Origin: Pseudomonadota bacterium
Lineage (GTDB): Bacteria; Desulfobacterota; Desulfovibrionia; Desulfovibrionales; Desulfovibrionaceae
DNA length: 26,914 nucleotides
Direction: 5' to 3'
Assembly (NCBI GenBank): GCA_023438245.1
Contig: JAEXRD010000115.1
Coordinates: 1 to 26,914 of the forward strand
Shown here: one piece after another, positions 22,742 to 26,914 of the stretch
Position numbering within the stretch: the first letter of the stretch is position 1
How the letters are laid out: the number at the start of each line of letters is the position of its first letter
Position numbers and translations under genes: made by a program
The notes under the pieces: generated by a model
The model's database searches: none
Seen by the model: only the letters and a program-made list of their open reading frames with translations
Told to the model about the DNA's origin: nothing

Positions 22742-24454
22742 ATGCTCCGCGACACGCTCAAATACGACGCCGAACAGACGCCGCCCGCGCATCTGGCCCT
22801 GTCCCTGGCCTTCATGCACGTGCTCTTGGTGTTCGACGCCATCATCTTCATCCCCAACGTGCTGGGCAAGACCGTGGGCGTGGAGCCCGGGGCGCTGGCC
22901 TTCATCACCTTCGCCACCATCCTCAACGCCGCGCTGTTCACCTTCCTGCAAAGCCGCACGCGCCTGGGCATCGGCTCGGGCTTTTTGCTGTTCACGGGCT
23001 CGTACAGCGCCTTCGTGCTCTGCTCCGTGGACGCGGTGAAGATGGGCGGGCTGCCGCTCCTGGCCACCATGTCGCTCCTGACCGTGCCGGTGGTGTTCCT
23101 GTACACCTACTTCATCCGCCACTTCCGGCACATCATCACCCCGGCGGTGGGCGGCGTGGTGGTGCTGCTCATCGCCACGGCCATGGTGCCCATCGGGCTG
23201 TCGCTCTGGGCGGGCGACATCCCGCCCGGCGGCGCGCCGTCGCTGGCCCGGGTGGGTACGGGCGCGGCCACGGTGCTCTGCCTTACGCTGCTCATGCTCT
23301 TCGGGCGGCCCGCCATCCGGCTGTGGAGCCCGCTCATCGCCATGGCCGCGGGCTACGGCACGGCTTTTGTCACCGGCGGGCTCGAGTTCACGCACTCCGC
23401 CCACGCCGCCTGGTTCGGCCTGCCGGACTTCGGCGCCTGGCCGGGCATCGCCACCAACCTGGACATCTCGCACCTGCCCCTGCTCCTGGCCTTCGGCATG
23501 GGCATGCTGGCCAGCGTCATCGAGAGCACGGGCAACATCATGCTCGTGCAGCAGATCTCCACCCGCGACTTCCGCCGCGTGTCCTACGACAAGGTGCAGA
23601 GCGGCCTGTACTGCGACGGCCTGTCCAAGCTCACGGCGGGGCTGATGGGCACGGCGGTGCCCAGCATCTACTGCGACAACCTGCCGCTCATCGAGATGAC
23701 GGGCGTGGCCTCGCGGCGCATCGGGGCCATGGGCGCGGGCATCCTGCTCCTGCTGGCCTTCATGCCCAAGGTGGGCGGCGTCATCCTGGACATGCCCGGC
23801 CCGGTCATCGGCGGCTTTCTGGTGGTCATCGCCGCGCTTTTGTTCCACGCGGGCTTCGGCCTGGTGGCCATGACCAAGCTGAGCAACCAGCACGGGCTGA
23901 TTCTGGGGCTTTCCCTGGTGGTGGGGCTGGTGGCCGGTGGCAAGTCGTTCTTCCCCGGCGTGGTGCCGGCGAGCTTGAGCCCGCTGCTGCAGAACAGCGT
24001 GGCCATGGGCGGGTTCACGGCCTTCGTGCTGAGCACCCTGGCCTACCTTTCGCCCAAGCGCGGCGTGACCGGGGCGTTCGCCCTGGAGATGTCCGAGATT
24101 CCGCGCATCCATGCCCTGCTTGCCACGGGGCGCGACAAGCTCGGCCTCACCCAGGAACGGCTGGACGCCCTGTGCCTGTGCTGCGAGGAGGTCTTCGCCC
24201 ACATGGTCCAGGCCCATTCCGGCAGCGGGCACAGCCTGAGCCTGCGCGTGGCGCTCAAGGAGGAGGGCTGCTTCGCCGAGATGGTCTGCGGCCACATGAT
24301 GGACGACATCAACAACTTCGCCCTGCCGGAGTCGCTCTTGCAGGCCAGCCCGGACGAGCTGGGCAACCTGGGCCTGGCGCTCTTCGCCCGCTACGCCCGC
24401 GACGTGAAGCACCTGGAGATCTCCGGCTACTCCTACATCTCTTTCGTGCTGTAG
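22742..24454 (+). CDS. NCS2-family nucleobase permease with C-terminal RsbW-like domain
   Basis: 570 residues. Residues 1-440 are a membrane transporter of the NCS2 (uracil/xanthine permease, NAT) family with about 12-14 hydrophobic helices. The segment ASVIESTGNIM (257-267) holds a Glu where UraA and XanQ have a substrate-binding acidic residue, and GLMGTAVPSIYCDN (300-313) is the matching second repeat. Residues 445-570 are soluble and look like a HATPase_c_2 domain (RsbW/SpoIIAB anti-sigma kinase type): the N-box region LCCEEVFAHMVQAH, then VCGHMMDDINNF and GNLGLALFARYARDV. The N-box Asn is replaced (His 487 region), so kinase activity is doubtful. Ordinary NCS2 permeases end near 430-460 residues. 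Substrate and purpose of the fused domain are unknown. Confidence 0.85.
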   Translation: MLRDTLKYDAEQTPPAHLALSLAFMHVLLVFDAIIFIPNVLGKTVGVEPGALAFITFATILNAALFTFLQSRTRLGIGSGFLLFTGSYSAFVLCSVDAVKMGGLPLLATMSLLTVPVVFLYTYFIRHFRHIITPAVGGVVVLLIATAMVPIGLSLWAGDIPPGGAPSLARVGTGAATVLCLTLLMLFGRPAIRLWSPLIAMAAGYGTAFVTGGLEFTHSAHAAWFGLPDFGAWPGIATNLDISHLPLLLAFGMGMLASVIESTGNIMLVQQISTRDFRRVSYDKVQSGLYCDGLSKLTAGLMGTAVPSIYCDNLPLIEMTGVASRRIGAMGAGILLLLAFMPKVGGVILDMPGPVIGGFLVVIAALLFHAGFGLVAMTKLSNQHGLILGLSLVVGLVAGGKSFFPGVVPASLSPLLQNSVAMGGFTAFVLSTLAYLSPKRGVTGAFALEMSEIPRIHALLATGRDKLGLTQERLDALCLCCEEVFAHMVQAHSGSGHSLSLRVALKEEGCFAEMVCGHMMDDINNFALPESLLQASPDELGNLGLALFARYARDVKHLEISGYSYISFVL

Positions 24455-24486
24455 CCCGCCTGACACGCCGCAGGGCCACGGCGGGC
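24454..24486 (+). other. hairpin after the permease gene
   Basis: GCCCGCC (24454-24460) and GGCGGGC (24480-24486) form a 7-bp stem with a 19-nt loop, starting in the stop codon. It is followed by CTAAAAAAAATC, an A-run rather than a T-run, so it does not look like a standard plus-strand terminator. Confidence 0.4.
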
Positions 24487-24569
24487 CTAAAAAAAATCTA
24501 GAAAACGGTTGACTTCGTGTCATTTCCTTGACAGTGAGGAAGGCACGGACAGCGGACGCGGCCCAGCAC

Positions 24570-24585
24570 TGGCGCGCGTTCCGCT
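24570..24585 (+). promoter_or_regulatory. possible sigma54 promoter before the sigma54 activator gene
   Basis: TGGCGCG-N4-CCGCT keeps the invariant GG (-24) and GC (-12) at the right 10-nt distance. The -12 element has CC instead of TT, so the match is moderate. It would make the activator autoregulated. Confidence 0.3.
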
Positions 24586-24678
24586 CTGCTATGCCATTCC
24601 GGCAGCTTCAGCCGCCAGGGCCGCGAAAGGCCCATCCCGGCCCGTCCATTTCGGCCCGTCCATCCAGGGGGAGGACCA

Positions 24679-25743
<1,065 letters not shown>

Positions 25744-25795
25744 CCTCGGTTCGCCAGCGGGCGGGCGGTTGCAGGACAACGGCGGATTCGGACCA

Positions 25796-26914
25796 GTGAC
25801 ACTCAGACGACTCACGGCAACCATCTGGATTCTGGCGGCGCTGCTCGCCAGCGACGGCGCGCGCCCCAGGGCCGCCGCCGCCTTCCAGGCCGGGCTGCGC
25901 TCCGGGGCCGAGGGCGACACCCTCACCGTCAGCGCCGACGGCGAGCAGTTGCCGCGCTACAGCGTTCGCCGCACCGGCCCGCAGGAACTCACCGTGACCT
26001 TCGACCGCGCCCAGGGCGAGCGCGCCCCGGCGGCCCTTTCCGCGGGCGGCAGCAAGCTGGTGGCGGGCATCCGCCCCGTGCCCGGCGGCTACAAGATCCT
26101 GCTCAAGTCCCCGGCCTTCGGGTTCGTGAACTTCCCGGTGTCCGGCAAGCCGCAGATGCAGGTGCAGATTTTCCAGGACGAGGTGGGCGCGCGCTGGGCC
26201 GACTCCAAGAAGCCCGAGGCCAAAAAGCCCGAGCCGAAGGCGGAACCCGCCCAAAAGGAACCGGCCAAGCCCGACGCCCGCGCCGAGGCCGCCGCGGCCA
26301 AGAAGGCGGAAGCCGAGCAGAAGCGCGCCGAAGCCGCGGCCAAGAAGAAGGCCGAGGCCGAACAGAAGAAGGCCGAAGCCGAGGCCAAAAAGCACGAGGC
26401 CGCGCTCAAGAAGGAGCAGCAGGCCGAGGAGAAGCGCCAGAAGGAGCTTGCGGCCAGGCAGCCCAAGGCTCCGGAGCCCGCCCCGGCGGCGCAGGCCCCC
26501 ACGTCGCCCGCGGCCCAGCCCGGCGCTGCCATGCCCCAGGTCGCGCCCCAGGCGGCCACGCCCTCGCCTTCGGTCAAGCCCGAGGGCGCGCAGCCCTATT
26601 TCTCCCCGGCCTATACCTTCCGCGCTCCGGTGAACAAGACCGTGCTCGGCACTCCCGGCAGCGCGGGCCTGACCCTGCCCCCCGTGGCCGGGCAGCCCTC
26701 CCAGCCCGCCGCACCGGCTCCGCCCCCGCCAGCCCCTGCCCCGGCCAGCGCGGACAAGCAGCAGCTCGGCGGCAAGGTGCCCGCTGGCGTGGTGGAGAAG
26801 CCCATTCTTCAGGACCACGGCCCGGCACAGCCGGCCAGCCAGCCGCCAGCCGCCGCGCACGATGCGCCAGCCCCCGCCCCGGCCCCGCGCCCCTCGCGTC
26901 CACCGCGCCGCACC
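25796..26914 (+). CDS. exported AMIN-like protein with TolA-like Ala/Lys/Glu-rich middle, 3' end outside window
   Basis: 373 codons are visible and the frame is open at the window end. A signal peptide is likely (about 1-27, RRLTATIWILAALLASDG). Residues about 30-125 form a beta-rich domain with TLTVSADGEQLPRYSVRR and GYKILLKSPAFGFVNFPV, similar in pattern to AMIN domains that bind peptidoglycan or place secretins. Residues about 140-220 are a lysine/alanine/glutamate coiled coil (repeats of AEAEQKKAEAEAKK type) as in TolA, and the rest is Pro/Ala-rich. Such a layout suits a protein that spans the periplasm. The start is uncertain: GTG 25796 has only a weak GGCGGA, and a TTG at 25769 is in frame. 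Placement after a sigma54 activator may mean a motility or envelope role. Confidence 0.75.
   Translation, partial: MTLRRLTATIWILAALLASDGARPRAAAAFQAGLRSGAEGDTLTVSADGEQLPRYSVRRTGPQELTVTFDRAQGERAPAALSAGGSKLVAGIRPVPGGYKILLKSPAFGFVNFPVSGKPQMQVQIFQDEVGARWADSKKPEAKKPEPKAEPAQKEPAKPDARAEAAAAKKAEAEQKRAEAAAKKKAEAEQKKAEAEAKKHEAALKKEQQAEEKRQKELAARQPKAPEPAPAAQAPTSPAAQPGAAMPQVAPQAATPSPSVKPEGAQPYFSPAYTFRAPVNKTVLGTPGSAGLTLPPVAGQPSQPAAPAPPPPAPAPASADKQQLGGKVPAGVVEKPILQDHGPAQPASQPPAAAHDAPAPAPAPRPSRPPRRT

Noticed and set aside
24454..24500. Intrinsic terminator after the permease
   Set aside because: The stem is followed by an A-run, not a T-run, on the plus strand, so it was listed only as a hairpin.
21272..24523. 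Minus-strand open frame of 1083 codons opposite the FAD protein and permease genes
   Set aside because: It is a shadow of two well-supported plus-strand genes, with the same His/Gly/Gln-rich composition. The same reasoning removes the long minus frames at 4621-6966, 6731-8689, 8682-10943 and 13881-16436.

Overview
The window looks like chromosomal DNA of a high-GC sulfate-reducing bacterium of the Desulfovibrionaceae. The main evidence is a complete set of genes for the Tmc transmembrane redox complex (tmcD, tmcC, tmcB, tmcA), including a type II tetraheme cytochrome c3, followed by the regulatory gene set that, from memory, also accompanies tmc in Desulfovibrio vulgaris. Coding density is high and operons are tight. 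I see no rRNA, tRNA, CRISPR array, insertion sequence or phage gene.

Layout. 1-3012 (minus strand): a sensor histidine kinase cut by the window edge, its partner PhnD-like binding lipoprotein, and a DksA/TraR zinc-finger protein preceded by an intrinsic terminator. 3013-3475: a sparse region with one doubtful small ORF. 3476-4393 (minus): an Rrf2-family regulator fused to a CheY-like receiver, with an AT-rich divergent control region (4540-4839) holding a sigma70-type promoter and two palindromes placed on it. 4840-8530 (plus): tmcDCBA. A 16-bp hairpin follows, then a long regulatory run (8607-16505): a kinase with periplasmic heme c motifs, a receiver-kinase, an internal promoter, an unknown protein, a tandem universal stress protein, two single-domain response regulators and a receiver-PAS-kinase, ending in a terminator. 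A 20-bp perfect inverted repeat lies between this operon and the convergent glnS. 18619-19999 (minus): an ECF sigma factor, a small two-helix membrane protein and an anchored Spy/CnrX-like periplasmic protein, an arrangement like CnrYXH. 20155-20955 (minus): a four-EF-hand protein. 21317-24454 (plus): an FAD-dependent dehydrogenase of the COG2509 type and an NCS2 permease with a C-terminal RsbW-like domain. 24679-26914 (plus): a sigma54 activator without a sensory domain, then an exported protein with a TolA-like middle that runs off the window.

How it fits together. Tmc is known to carry electrons from periplasmic cytochrome c3 across the membrane in sulfate reducers. Here its genes sit between a redox-type regulator (Rrf2 with three cysteines) carrying its own receiver, and a multi-component signalling cassette whose first kinase has c-type heme motifs outside the membrane. 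The receiver fused to Rrf2 is about 70% identical by eye to the stand-alone response regulator at 14154, so one set of kinases may address both. I infer a redox-responsive phosphorelay that controls and is built around the Tmc electron conduit; the wiring is not shown by sequence alone.
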